From contig NZ_CP072350.1 in the NCBI RefSeq assembly GCF_018127965.1, positions 434,001 to 498,000 of the forward strand: a DNA stretch of 64,000 bases, read 5' to 3'. The stretch's first letter is position 1; every line of letters starts with the position of its first letter. Below, in pieces: positions 54,184-61,928 of the stretch. The translations under genes and the position numbers were made by a program. Below the pieces are notes generated by a model. The model ran no database searches. It worked only from the letters and a program-made list of their open reading frames with translations, and was not told the DNA's origin. Source of the DNA: Prevotella melaninogenica (GTDB lineage Bacteria > Bacteroidota > Bacteroidia > Bacteroidales > Bacteroidaceae).

Positions 54184-54290
54184 CTCCGTTTCTCCACGCA
54201 CCGCGGTGCCTCTGTGACTTCCATTGCCTTGTATGCAATAAGCCTCTGTACACTCCTTTTCTCTGTGTGACATTCCGCCAGAGTTCAAAA
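54184..54290 (-). repeat. CACGGAG-type element, inverted partial copy
   Basis: Minus strand: GGCGGAATGTCACACAGAG, AAAAGGAGTGTACAGAGG, GGAAGTCACAGAGGCACCGC, matching 22579-22660. Confidence 0.65.
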
Positions 54291-54352
54291 TTTAGGCGGA
54301 CAGCCTTATGATTCCAAGTTTCAGAAGACCCAACAAAATGAGTAATTAAGCA

Positions 54353-54667
54353 ATGAAGACCTATGATTTCCATTATTCTGTTCACGAGGTGGACGGAAAA
54401 CTATTTAAGTTGATTGAATGCTCTACATGGCCTCGCCTGAATGTTCAGGTGATTGATACCACGCCTGACCGCTTTGAAGACGATTTAAATGTGATTAAAA
54501 GCCGTTCTCTTTGTGGTTATTCTCCCCATGATAAAACCTTTATTCTCAAGCATGCAGGTGGTGAGGGCAACGGTGAATTGAAACAAAGTAATCTCGATGA
54601 GATTTTCGACGGCATGAAGGAGATTATGAATGCTGCTGTGAAATGGTGGATGAAAAATAAAAAATAA
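54353..54667 (+). CDS. Conserved small cytosolic protein, unknown
   Basis: 104 aa: MKTYDFHYSVHEVDGKLFKLIECSTWPRLNVQVIDTTPDRFEDDL ... NLDEIFDGMKEIMNAAVKWWMKNKK. Soluble alpha/beta composition, no signal peptide, good codon use, ATG with an AAGCA region upstream. I do not recognise a family. It stands alone between a repeat on one side and a type A hairpin on the other. Confidence 0.6.
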   Translation: MKTYDFHYSVHEVDGKLFKLIECSTWPRLNVQVIDTTPDRFEDDLNVIKSRSLCGYSPHDKTFILKHAGGEGNGELKQSNLDEIFDGMKEIMNAAVKWWMKNKK

Positions 54668-54680
54668 CACATAACAAGCA

Positions 54681-54738
54681 GCCCCTCCCCCTTGCCCCTC
54701 CCCCAAGGGGAGGGGAGTAGAATGCGCGATATCCCTGT
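54681..54738 (+). repeat. GC-rich hairpin repeat, type A
   Basis: Nearly identical to 341-399: GCCCCTCCCCCTTGCCCCTC, GGGGAGGGGAGTAG, AATGCGCGATATCCC. It follows the 104-aa gene by 13 bases. Confidence 0.75.
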
Positions 54739-55180
54739 GAGGTTTGATATAAAATAAAATTTGTAAACATAAAATAACGATATGTCAAACAAAGTCGCTA
54801 TATTTGTAGTTCGGCACTTCAAAACAAATTTTCCTGTCACTTCTGTCATCATTTGTGGACGTTTAACTTGTTGATTTACAATAAACTCTACGCAAATGTT
54901 AAAATGACAGCAAATGAAAATAAAAGTAAGTTTGTGAGAAGTGTTGTAATTGAGGCAGACTTTATTAGCCTATTTGGGATGTACCATAGGTTATAGTGTT
55001 TACTTTGCATATCTATCTTCTTGTATGAGATTGTGATAAAGACTTTGTTGTAGAAGTAGATAAAGAAATATCTGCTTAATCAGACAAGGTGCTGTATTGG
55101 ATATAAATCTGATGATTGATGTACAGATTTTTTCTGATGCATATGTATGAATGAAAATATAACAGTAAATTGAAACAAAT
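54739..55180. other. AT-rich region upstream of mcrBC
   Basis: TATATTTG at 54799-54806 and a TTTACTTTGC box near 54999 are possible promoters. The leader to the mcrB ATG is long either way. No gene seen. Confidence 0.4.
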
Positions 55181-57295
55181 ATGAATTTTACTTGGATTCC
55201 TTTCTACAAAGAGTTTGCAGAAAAGCTTCTGCAGTTTCAGACAGATAGGAAAAAGTTGCTTAAACTAATATATGATAACAGAGCTACTCTTTTAGCAGAT
55301 TACCTTCATGACGAAGGTGGTAAGGATGATTTATTCACAGACATTGATCCGTTTACTACTTTCGGAATATTTAATCGAGGTGTTAAAAAAGAAAATAGAA
55401 TCCGCTCTGCAGAATTATTTAAGGATCTTCTGAATATGTCAGCTAATGTTCCAGAAGACTTTGTAGGTATTCCTATCCTTAATAATCAGAAGTCTCATTT
55501 CTTTGGTTTTAGAAGGGATCGTGAAGATGATGATATTGATAATCTTTGGAGTTTGTTTGTAAAAGTAGTTAAGAAAGAGAACTTCGAAGACGAATATAAC
55601 ATAGTCATAAGACAATATATTATACGTGTAAATATCACAATGGCTTTGTTCTGGATTCGTCCTGAAGATTTCTTAGCTTTTGACAGTACGAATAGAGCAT
55701 ATTTGAAAGAACATTATGGTGTTATATTACCAAATAAAGCTCCAGAATATTCAGAGTATATGAGTATACTTAATGATATAAAGGCGAAAATGAAGAAAGG
55801 TGTTATAAAGGAAAAAACATTCTATGAACTTTCTGCAAATGCGAACAATGGAACATTAGATGATGCAGAACTAACATGGTATGATGATGTTGTCCGTATA
55901 TGGGAGCGACGTAAGAACATAGTGTTATATGGTGCACCAGGTACTGGTAAGACTTATGACGTACCAGAGCTTGCTGTTCGTCTTTGTGATCCGGCGTTTA
56001 TGGCAACAGGACCGAGGCGGGAGGAGATAGTAAGCAGATACAATCAGCTTAAAACGGAAAAGCGTATTGCCTTTACAACCTTTCATCAGTCCTTAGACTA
56101 TGAGGATTGGATTGAGGGCTTACGCCCTGTTGTCAACGAGAATAGTCAAGTAACCTACGAGATAGAAAGCGGAATCTTCAAGAAGTTGTGTGAAGAGGCA
56201 GAACGCCCTGTGGTTAAGGATAAGAAGGTGGGTATCGCCGATAATGCTGTTGTCTGGAAGGTTTCACTTGCAGGAACGGGCGATAATCCAGTACGAAGCG
56301 ACTGTATGAAGAATAGCTATATTCGTATCGGGTGGGATGGTTATGGTCCAGTTATCTCAGATGAGACCGATTGGAGTGTTTATAATGGTGAAGGCAAGCA
56401 GATATTAGATGCTTACATCAATAAGATGAAGATAGGCGATATCGTTATGTCGTGTTATTCAAGTCAGACGATTGATGCCATTGGAGTCGTTGTTGGTGAT
56501 TATGAGTTTGAGGATAAGTTCCCTAACTATAAGCGTGTTAGACGTGTTAACTGGCTTGTAAAGAACATCAATGAGAATATTGTAGAGATGAATGATGGTA
56601 AGACTATGACCTTGGGAACGGTCTATCGTTTGAATTCTATCACGCTTGACAATGTAAAATCAATTCTTGAGAAGTACAATACTTCTTCTAAGATGGAGGA
56701 GAACGACAAAGCCTATGTGATGGTTATTGACGAATTGAATCGTGGAAATGTGTCGAAGGTGTTTGGCGAGCTGATAACACTGCTCGAAGCAGACAAGCGT
56801 AAGGGACGTATTAATGCTGAAAGTGTCGTGCTGCCTTACTCTAAGAAAGGTTTTCATATTCCAAACAATGTCTATCTGATTGCAACCATGAATACTGCCG
56901 ACCGCTCTTTGGGCTCGCTTGATTATGCTATCAGACGACGTTTTGCCTTCATTGCAGAGAAGCCATTTGGCTTAGAAGTAGAAGGATTCAATGAGGATCT
57001 TTTTGAGAAGGTTAGTAGTCTGTTTGTTAAGAACTTTGATGAGTATAAAGAGAGTGGTTGGGACCTGACGATGAAGCTCGAACCCGCAGACACGCTGTCT
57101 GAAGAGTATAAACCAGAAGATGTTTGGATTGGTCATAGTTACTTCCTGATGCAGGATGAGGAGGGTGAAGATAATACGAGCAATCGTCTTCTCTATGAGA
57201 TTATTCCACTTTTAGAGGAGTATGTTCGTGATGGTGTGCTGACAGCAGAGGCACAAGATGTTATCGACGAATTATATAAGCAAGCAACCGAGTAA
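55181..57295 (+). CDS. mcrB: McrB-type AAA+ restriction subunit with EVE-like insertion
   Basis: 704 aa, cytosolic. N-terminal 1-240: helical domain not matching the E. coli McrB DNA-binding domain. AAA+ core: Walker A GAPGTGKT (251-258), FTTFHQSLDYEDWIEGLRP (McrB hallmark), Walker B VMVIDELNRGN (513 on), GTP-selectivity motif MNTADRS (570-576) and arginine finger RRRFAF. Between the Walker motifs, residues about 358-490 form an inserted module (VWKVSLAGTGDNPVRSDC ... IGWDGYG ... KIGDIVMSCYSSQTIDAIGVVVGDYEFED) resembling an EVE domain, a family that reads modified bases. McrB translocates on DNA and activates McrC at modified sites. The stop overlaps the mcrC start (TAATG). Confidence 0.9.
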   Translation: MNFTWIPFYKEFAEKLLQFQTDRKKLLKLIYDNRATLLADYLHDEGGKDDLFTDIDPFTTFGIFNRGVKKENRIRSAELFKDLLNMSANVPEDFVGIPILNNQKSHFFGFRRDREDDDIDNLWSLFVKVVKKENFEDEYNIVIRQYIIRVNITMALFWIRPEDFLAFDSTNRAYLKEHYGVILPNKAPEYSEYMSILNDIKAKMKKGVIKEKTFYELSANANNGTLDDAELTWYDDVVRIWERRKNIVLYGAPGTGKTYDVPELAVRLCDPAFMATGPRREEIVSRYNQLKTEKRIAFTTFHQSLDYEDWIEGLRPVVNENSQVTYEIESGIFKKLCEEAERPVVKDKKVGIADNAVVWKVSLAGTGDNPVRSDCMKNSYIRIGWDGYGPVISDETDWSVYNGEGKQILDAYINKMKIGDIVMSCYSSQTIDAIGVVVGDYEFEDKFPNYKRVRRVNWLVKNINENIVEMNDGKTMTLGTVYRLNSITLDNVKSILEKYNTSSKMEENDKAYVMVIDELNRGNVSKVFGELITLLEADKRKGRINAESVVLPYSKKGFHIPNNVYLIATMNTADRSLGSLDYAIRRRFAFIAEKPFGLEVEGFNEDLFEKVSSLFVKNFDEYKESGWDLTMKLEPADTLSEEYKPEDVWIGHSYFLMQDEEGEDNTSNRLLYEIIPLLEEYVRDGVLTAEAQDVIDELYKQATE

Positions 57296-58608
57296 TGAGA
57301 GTAGTGCAACTTCAAGAACAGTTGTTGGAGAATACTTATCTTCAACAAACAGAGTGTGAGGCTATCATCCCTTATATGGATGATGGCTCGGAAGTTGTGC
57401 GTAGGGTTAAAAGAGGGCGTGAGGAGAAGGAACTCTGTCTTAAGCTATCTCGTAAAGCGGATAGCATCTGTGCCACTGGCTCTTATTTCGTTGGGGTAGA
57501 CTGGATTAAGGAAGAGGAGTTAGCTGTACAAGTCAGTCCTAAGATGAATGACGGCTTTGAGATAGACTATGTTCGTATGTTAAACGAGGCATTGGCAGAA
57601 CCCGATAACATGGAGCATCTGAAAGACTTACTCACCATTCGTTTTGATAAACCTTCTATCCGTATCAGTCAGCAGCAAGACCTGTTGAGTATCTTTTTGA
57701 TTACAGAGTATTTGAATATTCTTCAGCGTATCGTAAGAAAGGGTTTGAAGAAGAGTTATTATAGGATTGAAGAAAACCTAAACAATAAGGTTAAAGGACA
57801 TATCCTTGTCAGTAGAACGATTCAACGAAACCTTGCGAAGGGACGTATTACAGACAATGTTTGCCGTTACCAGGTGTATGACATTGACTCACCAGAGAAC
57901 AGAATACTAAAGAAGGCACTTGTTTTTTGTAGGAAACAGTTGGAGGTTTATAAGCATGCACTTGACACAAAGGCTTTGGAAAAGAAGATAAGATATGTGC
58001 AGCCTTCTTTCGAGCGGGTGGGCGATGAGATAAGTGTTAAGGCAATGAAGACGTTTAAGGGTAATCCTGTTTTCAAAGAATACTTCACGGCTGTTGAGTA
58101 TGCGCAACTGCTGCTAAGGCGTTTCAGTTATGATATTACACTTGTTGGTAAGAAAGAGATAGTCACGCCTCCGTTCTGGATAGATATGAGCAAGCTTTTT
58201 GAGTTATATGTTTTTGGTAAGCTTAAGAAGATATTTACAGGGAAAAGAGAGATTCAATATCATGTGAAAGCTCATTATCAAGAACTTGACTATCTTCTGA
58301 AACCGACAGAGTGGACTGAACCCTACGTTATTGATGCGAAATATAAACCACGTTATAAGCAGGGTGGTGGTATAACTATGGACGATGCAAGGGAAGTTGG
58401 TGGTTATGCCCGATTAAGCAAAGTCTATAAAAAGTTAGGCTTGAATGAAGAGACTGCACTGCCTATTAAGTGTCTCATTATCTATCCCGACCAAGATCAA
58501 GAAGAGCGATTTACTTTTACAAGGACGGAAGAACCAGCGTTTGAAAAGGTTTCTAATTATGTACGTTTCTACAAATTAGGAATCAGGTTGCCTGTTATTT
58601 CTGTGTGA
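57295..58608 (+). CDS. mcrC: McrC-type 5-methylcytosine restriction endonuclease subunit
   Basis: 437 aa. N-terminal McrB-contact region, central helical part with SPENRILKKAL (conserved McrC), and a PD-(D/E)xK nuclease: Asp in YQELDYLLKP and D-x-K in PYVIDAKYKPRY, followed by ITMDDAREVGGYARL with the conserved Tyr. The ATG overlaps the mcrB stop by one base, implying translational coupling. It cuts DNA when loaded by McrB. No companion methylase adjoins, as expected of a type IV (modification-dependent) system. Confidence 0.93.
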   Translation: MRVVQLQEQLLENTYLQQTECEAIIPYMDDGSEVVRRVKRGREEKELCLKLSRKADSICATGSYFVGVDWIKEEELAVQVSPKMNDGFEIDYVRMLNEALAEPDNMEHLKDLLTIRFDKPSIRISQQQDLLSIFLITEYLNILQRIVRKGLKKSYYRIEENLNNKVKGHILVSRTIQRNLAKGRITDNVCRYQVYDIDSPENRILKKALVFCRKQLEVYKHALDTKALEKKIRYVQPSFERVGDEISVKAMKTFKGNPVFKEYFTAVEYAQLLLRRFSYDITLVGKKEIVTPPFWIDMSKLFELYVFGKLKKIFTGKREIQYHVKAHYQELDYLLKPTEWTEPYVIDAKYKPRYKQGGGITMDDAREVGGYARLSKVYKKLGLNEETALPIKCLIIYPDQDQEERFTFTRTEEPAFEKVSNYVRFYKLGIRLPVISV

Positions 58609-58983
58609 ATCGCTATTAACTCAATCGTTTTTTCTTTTATTTTCGTCCCTTTTTTAGGTCTTTATTGTTTTATAATGTTATTTCTTACTTTATATTTTTT
58701 CTATAAAGTAGTACTTTTTCTGTAGGTTTTTATTTGTTGTTATATGTCTGATATATAGATTATTATGATTTCTTTTGATGTTTAAAAAGTTATTGAAAGA
58801 CTTATATTGATTTATATTATAGCCGTAGGAAGTTTGTATTCGCTTTTAGTTTCGCTTTTTCTTCGTAATATTGTAGTTGAAAAGGAAAGATAAGAAACCT
58901 AAATCTTTGTTGATAAGAAAAAGGGACTTCGAGTTGTATTACGAAATAAATCAGATTTTAATAACCTTTTAATATATAAGTTT
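58609..58983. other. AT-rich spacer
   Basis: T-rich DNA with a weak TAATATTG promoter-like box near 58867. No gene or repeat. Confidence 0.4.
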
Positions 58984-59868
58984 ATGGGATTAAAAACATT
59001 TACAAAATCTATTTTATTTTGCGCTTTATTCGTTGTTGGCGCATTGTCTGCAAAAGCTGCTGATCGCTTAGTAATCGTCGGTGATGCTACATGGGGTGGT
59101 TGGAATCTTGGTCAATCTACCGTTATGCAGAAGTCTGATGAGAACGCTGATGTCTTCAAGGCAACCGTTCATTTGGATGCAAACAAGGAGTTTAAGTTCT
59201 TGACTGAGCTTGGTTGGGGTAACTTGGAGTATCGTGCTGGAGCAAGTTCTGTTACCTTACAGTCGGGTGTTGAGGCTCCATTGGTTAGCAGCGAAGATGA
59301 GCCTACCGATGGTAAGTTCTTTGTTTCTGAGTCTGCCAACTATGATATTGTTTGTAACTTGGCTACGAAAAAAGTGGTTGTTACCAAAGCTGCTTATCAG
59401 ACAACAGATTTGAAGCACACTGCTTTATGGATGATTGGTAGTGCTACAAAGGGCGGTTGGAGTATCGGAGAAGGTACGATTATGAAGGCAGATGCAACTA
59501 ATCCTGCTAAGTTCTCAGCACGAACAGAGTTGAAGGCTGGTGAGTTGAAGTTCGGTACGAATGTCTATGCTGGCTTCGATCAGATGTTCTATTTGCGCGA
59601 CTTGTCAGACGAGGGTAAGATTGTCTTTGGCGGTGATGATAACAAATGGAACATCACAGAGGAGGCTACATACGACGTTACTGTTGATGTTGCTGCGATG
59701 ACAGTGTCATTTACTAAGGTTGATCCAACAGCGATTAGCAGTGTAGAGACAGCAAACAATGCACCTGCAGTTTACTACACATTGAGCGGTGTGAAGGTTG
59801 AGAAGCCTGTTGCTGGTGTTTATGTAAAGCGTCAGGGTGGTAAGTCAGTGAAGGTTGTAGTGAAATAA
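58984..59868 (+). CDS. Secreted SusE/SusF-like glycan-binding protein
   Basis: 294 aa. Signal peptide MGLKTFTKSILFCALFVVGALSAKA. Two tandem domains of about 100 residues, each opening with the same pattern: LVIVGDATWGGWNLGQSTVM and LWMIGSATKGGWSIGEGTIM, with KFKATV.../FSARTEL and FKFLTELGWG.../KFGTNVYAG. This is the starch-binding module repeat of SusE/SusF. The C-terminal 45 residues (AVYYTLSGVKVEKPVAGVYVKRQGGKSVKVVVK) are the same type of sorting tail as in the M60 and M6 proteins, so it is probably exported by type IX rather than anchored as a lipoprotein. No SusC/D gene adjoins. Terminator at 59950. Confidence 0.85.
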   Translation: MGLKTFTKSILFCALFVVGALSAKAADRLVIVGDATWGGWNLGQSTVMQKSDENADVFKATVHLDANKEFKFLTELGWGNLEYRAGASSVTLQSGVEAPLVSSEDEPTDGKFFVSESANYDIVCNLATKKVVVTKAAYQTTDLKHTALWMIGSATKGGWSIGEGTIMKADATNPAKFSARTELKAGELKFGTNVYAGFDQMFYLRDLSDEGKIVFGGDDNKWNITEEATYDVTVDVAAMTVSFTKVDPTAISSVETANNAPAVYYTLSGVKVEKPVAGVYVKRQGGKSVKVVVK

Positions 59869-59949
59869 AACCTTGTTTCTTACAATAGTTGGGGTGAGAG
59901 AATAAGCCCCTTTGTATAGTAAAACTTCTTACATTCGGTTATAAATAAA

Positions 59950-59993
59950 GCCATATCGACATCTCCCTACGGAGATGAAGATATGGCATTTTG
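59950..59993 (+). terminator. Terminator of the SusE/F-like gene
   Basis: GCCATATC pairs with GATATGGC and the inner CATCTCC with GGAGATG, followed by ATTTTGATTT. It may also serve the convergent thiamine operon. Confidence 0.85.
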
Positions 59994-60011
59994 ATTTGTA
60001 GAAAAGGTTTG

Positions 60012-60752
60012 TTATATTTTATGCGTACGGTAAATTATGTAATCACCGTCCGCTTGGATTGTAAATTCATTCGATAAGGCTTCGTTCAGTGTTCCCTGCC
60101 ATAGTTCGCTGAATGGATAGACGTCCCATTTCAGTCCGTTACTACTTAGCTCCTTGCAGGTAGCATTGAAGATACTTACTTGCTGTCCGGGGAATGATTC
60201 AAAGCGCATTGTACCCGATGCTGCAACAAAATATCCATAGTCGGTTACCATCACTGGGTTGATAGCCAACTGACGATAGTAATAGAGCATGAGAGAGATG
60301 TTGCCCAAAGTATGATCTTCACGCTTTCCCGTCGCTCCGAGGTAGCAGAAGCGAGGACGAGTATGGGTAGATGCATCCATCTTTAGATGTGAACGAGCAA
60401 AGAGGGTAGCCTTGGTCAGGTCGTTAAACTCCTGCTCCGAAATCGGATGATAGATGTGTGCATAGCGTTGTTTCAGCTCTTCAGAGAGTGAATCGCCATC
60501 ACCCACCACTGCTGTTGGCTCTATATCATATTCCAGTAAATCCTCCAAAGCACCATCACAAACAATCAGATTTTCCGCAGTGCGTAGGATGTGAAGGGGT
60601 AGGACGTGGGTTGGGAAGTCGCCAGCAGCAAGGATGACGGTACTAAAGCCTCCCCCAACCCCTCCGAAAGGAGGGGAGTGCCTAACGGAGTGTTCGTTGG
60701 GAATGTGTTGGTGTTGTCCGTTCTTATTATTCTTTTTGTTATTGATAATCAT
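60012..60752 (-). CDS. thiN: Thiamine pyrophosphokinase
   Basis: 246 aa. Transfers pyrophosphate from ATP to thiamine. Core begins near residue 37: STVILAAGDFPTH, LIVCDGALEDLLEYDIEPTAVVGDGDSLS (metal-binding Asp cluster), SEQEFNDLTKATLFAR, YLGATGKREDHTLGN (catalytic region). Residues 21-36 (HSVRHSPPFGGVGGGF) are encoded by a type B hairpin repeat (60648-60691) that lies in frame, and no later ATG exists before the core, so the repeat is part of the coding sequence. Third gene after the TonB receptor and PnuC genes. This arrangement is the known thiamine salvage set of Bacteroidota. Confidence 0.9.
   Translation of the reverse strand: MIINNKKNNKNGQHQHIPNEHSVRHSPPFGGVGGGFSTVILAAGDFPTHVLPLHILRTAENLIVCDGALEDLLEYDIEPTAVVGDGDSLSEELKQRYAHIYHPISEQEFNDLTKATLFARSHLKMDASTHTRPRFCYLGATGKREDHTLGNISLMLYYYRQLAINPVMVTDYGYFVAASGTMRFESFPGQQVSIFNATCKELSSNGLKWDVYPFSELWQGTLNEALSNEFTIQADGDYIIYRTHKI
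60648..60691 (+). repeat. Type B hairpin repeat inside the thiN reading frame
   Basis: CCTCCCCCAACCCCTCC / GGAGGGGAGTGCCTAACGG with the full type B tail, read antisense by thiN. Confidence 0.85.
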
Positions 60753-60769
60753 TTATCTTGATATTCTTA

Positions 60770-60925
60770 TTCTGTTCTTTCTCTCTTCCGAGATACTTTG
60801 TATTCGTTTTATTTATTGCAGTAACTTTATTTTATTCTATCTCTCTTCGAGATACTTTGTATTCGTTTTATTTATTGCAATAATCTATTTTGTTCTTTCT
60901 CTCTTTCGAGATACTTTATATGGTA
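60770..60925. repeat. 59-bp tandem repeat, about 2.6 units
   Basis: The word GAGATACTTTGTATTCG begins at 60790 and 60849 and, cut short, at 60908. Flanking CTCTCTTC and TTTATTGCAATAA parts repeat too. It lies between thiN and pnuC. Confidence 0.85.
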
Positions 60926-60993
60926 TTATTCCTTTCGATAACTTCTCCTTCAGCCTATGAATATATTTTGGAGAACTCTAAAGGAACTTTTCT

Positions 60994-61082
60994 TCCGTTA
61001 GGCATCCCCCTCCTTTGGAGGGGTTAGGGGAGGTCTTCCCTATTTGCACTCCCCTCCTTTCGGAGGGGTTGGGGGAGGCTCC
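60994..61082 (-). repeat. Two adjacent type B hairpins (inverted orientation)
   Basis: 60994-61034 and 61045-61082, both in minus orientation. The second encodes the last 13 residues of the PnuC protein. Confidence 0.8.
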
Positions 61083-61624
61083 TTCCTCCACTTAAAGTAC
61101 CCTGCCACTGCAATAACAGCATAGAACGCATAGAGTCCTGCGGTGAAAGGAATCTCTTTATATACATAAAGTCCTGCTAATTCGATGTCGACAACAATCC
61201 ATATCCACCACTGTTCGATGTATTTCTTTGCTAACGCCCACAGTCCGATGAAGCTGAGTGCATTGCCGAAGCTATCTAATACCGGTACGGTAGAGTTCGT
61301 GAACTTGATGAGGATGAGATAAAGTGCAGCCCAGAGAAGGAGGAAGACAAGCAGTGAGGGGAGTATCAAACGTCGAGGATAGTGTGTGATAGGAATCTCC
61401 TCCGCCCCTTTCTTCCTTCCGAACTTCCAATACAAAAAGCCATAGATGGCTGCTAAGGTATAGTATATCTGCATTCCAAAGTCCGCATACAGTCCTGCCT
61501 CGTAATAGACAAACATATAGATGACAGGCATAATAATCCCCGTCAACCAAAGCCATATACTCGCTTTGTATTCTTGATAGATGTAAATTAGGCCGACGAT
61601 GCAGCCCAGCATGTCTAATGTCAT
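61040..61624 (-). CDS. pnuT: PnuC-family vitamin transporter (probably thiamine, PnuT)
   Basis: 194 aa with about 7 membrane segments (DMLGCIVGLIYIYQEYKASIWLWLTGIIMPVIYMFVYYEAGLYADFGMQIYYTLAAIYGFLYW...). The WLWLTGIIMPVIYM, YADFGMQIYY and QWWIWIVVDIELAGLYVYKEI segments are the PnuC signature (conserved Trp and W-x-x-x-D). PnuC proteins are facilitators that rely on phosphorylation of the cargo; the downstream thiamine pyrophosphokinase would do this. The last residues PPPTPPKGGECK come from a type B hairpin, so the native C terminus has been replaced or extended. Confidence 0.88.
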   Translation of the reverse strand: MTLDMLGCIVGLIYIYQEYKASIWLWLTGIIMPVIYMFVYYEAGLYADFGMQIYYTLAAIYGFLYWKFGRKKGAEEIPITHYPRRLILPSLLVFLLLWAALYLILIKFTNSTVPVLDSFGNALSFIGLWALAKKYIEQWWIWIVVDIELAGLYVYKEIPFTAGLYAFYAVIAVAGYFKWRKEPPPTPPKGGECK

Positions 61625-61681
61625 AATGAATATGAAAGAAAAGCGACCAACAACAAACCATCAGCAATCCACCCACCAACC

Positions 61682-61888
61682 AGCCCCTCTCCCTTCCCCT
61701 CCCCCAAAGGGAGGGGCGTAGATAGCGAGATACCCCTTGTGATTATTACATGAGTTTACAAGTGGACAGGCTTGCGTGTAAACAAGTTGTCTTACTTGGG
61801 AGTTGGTTCTTTTCTTACAAGCAATCTACAAGCAAATAGTACATTTCACGCCCCTCCCTTTGGGGAGGGGAAGGGAGAGGGGCCAGTT
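61682..61888. repeat. Inverted pair of type A hairpins
   Basis: Plus-oriented type A at 61682-61740 (tail AGCGAGATACCCC) and minus-oriented type A at 61842-61888, with a 100-base spacer containing ACAAGT-type words. It lies between the receptor and pnuT genes. Confidence 0.7.
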
Positions 61889-61928
61889 GGTGGTCTACTT
61901 GGTAGGTTTTGTTGCTGTCTTGTTCTGT

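Noticed and set aside
54042..54385. Overlapping minus-strand frames of 60 and 110 codons
   Set aside because: They lie across the inverted CACGGAG element and the start of the 104-aa gene; no family resemblance.
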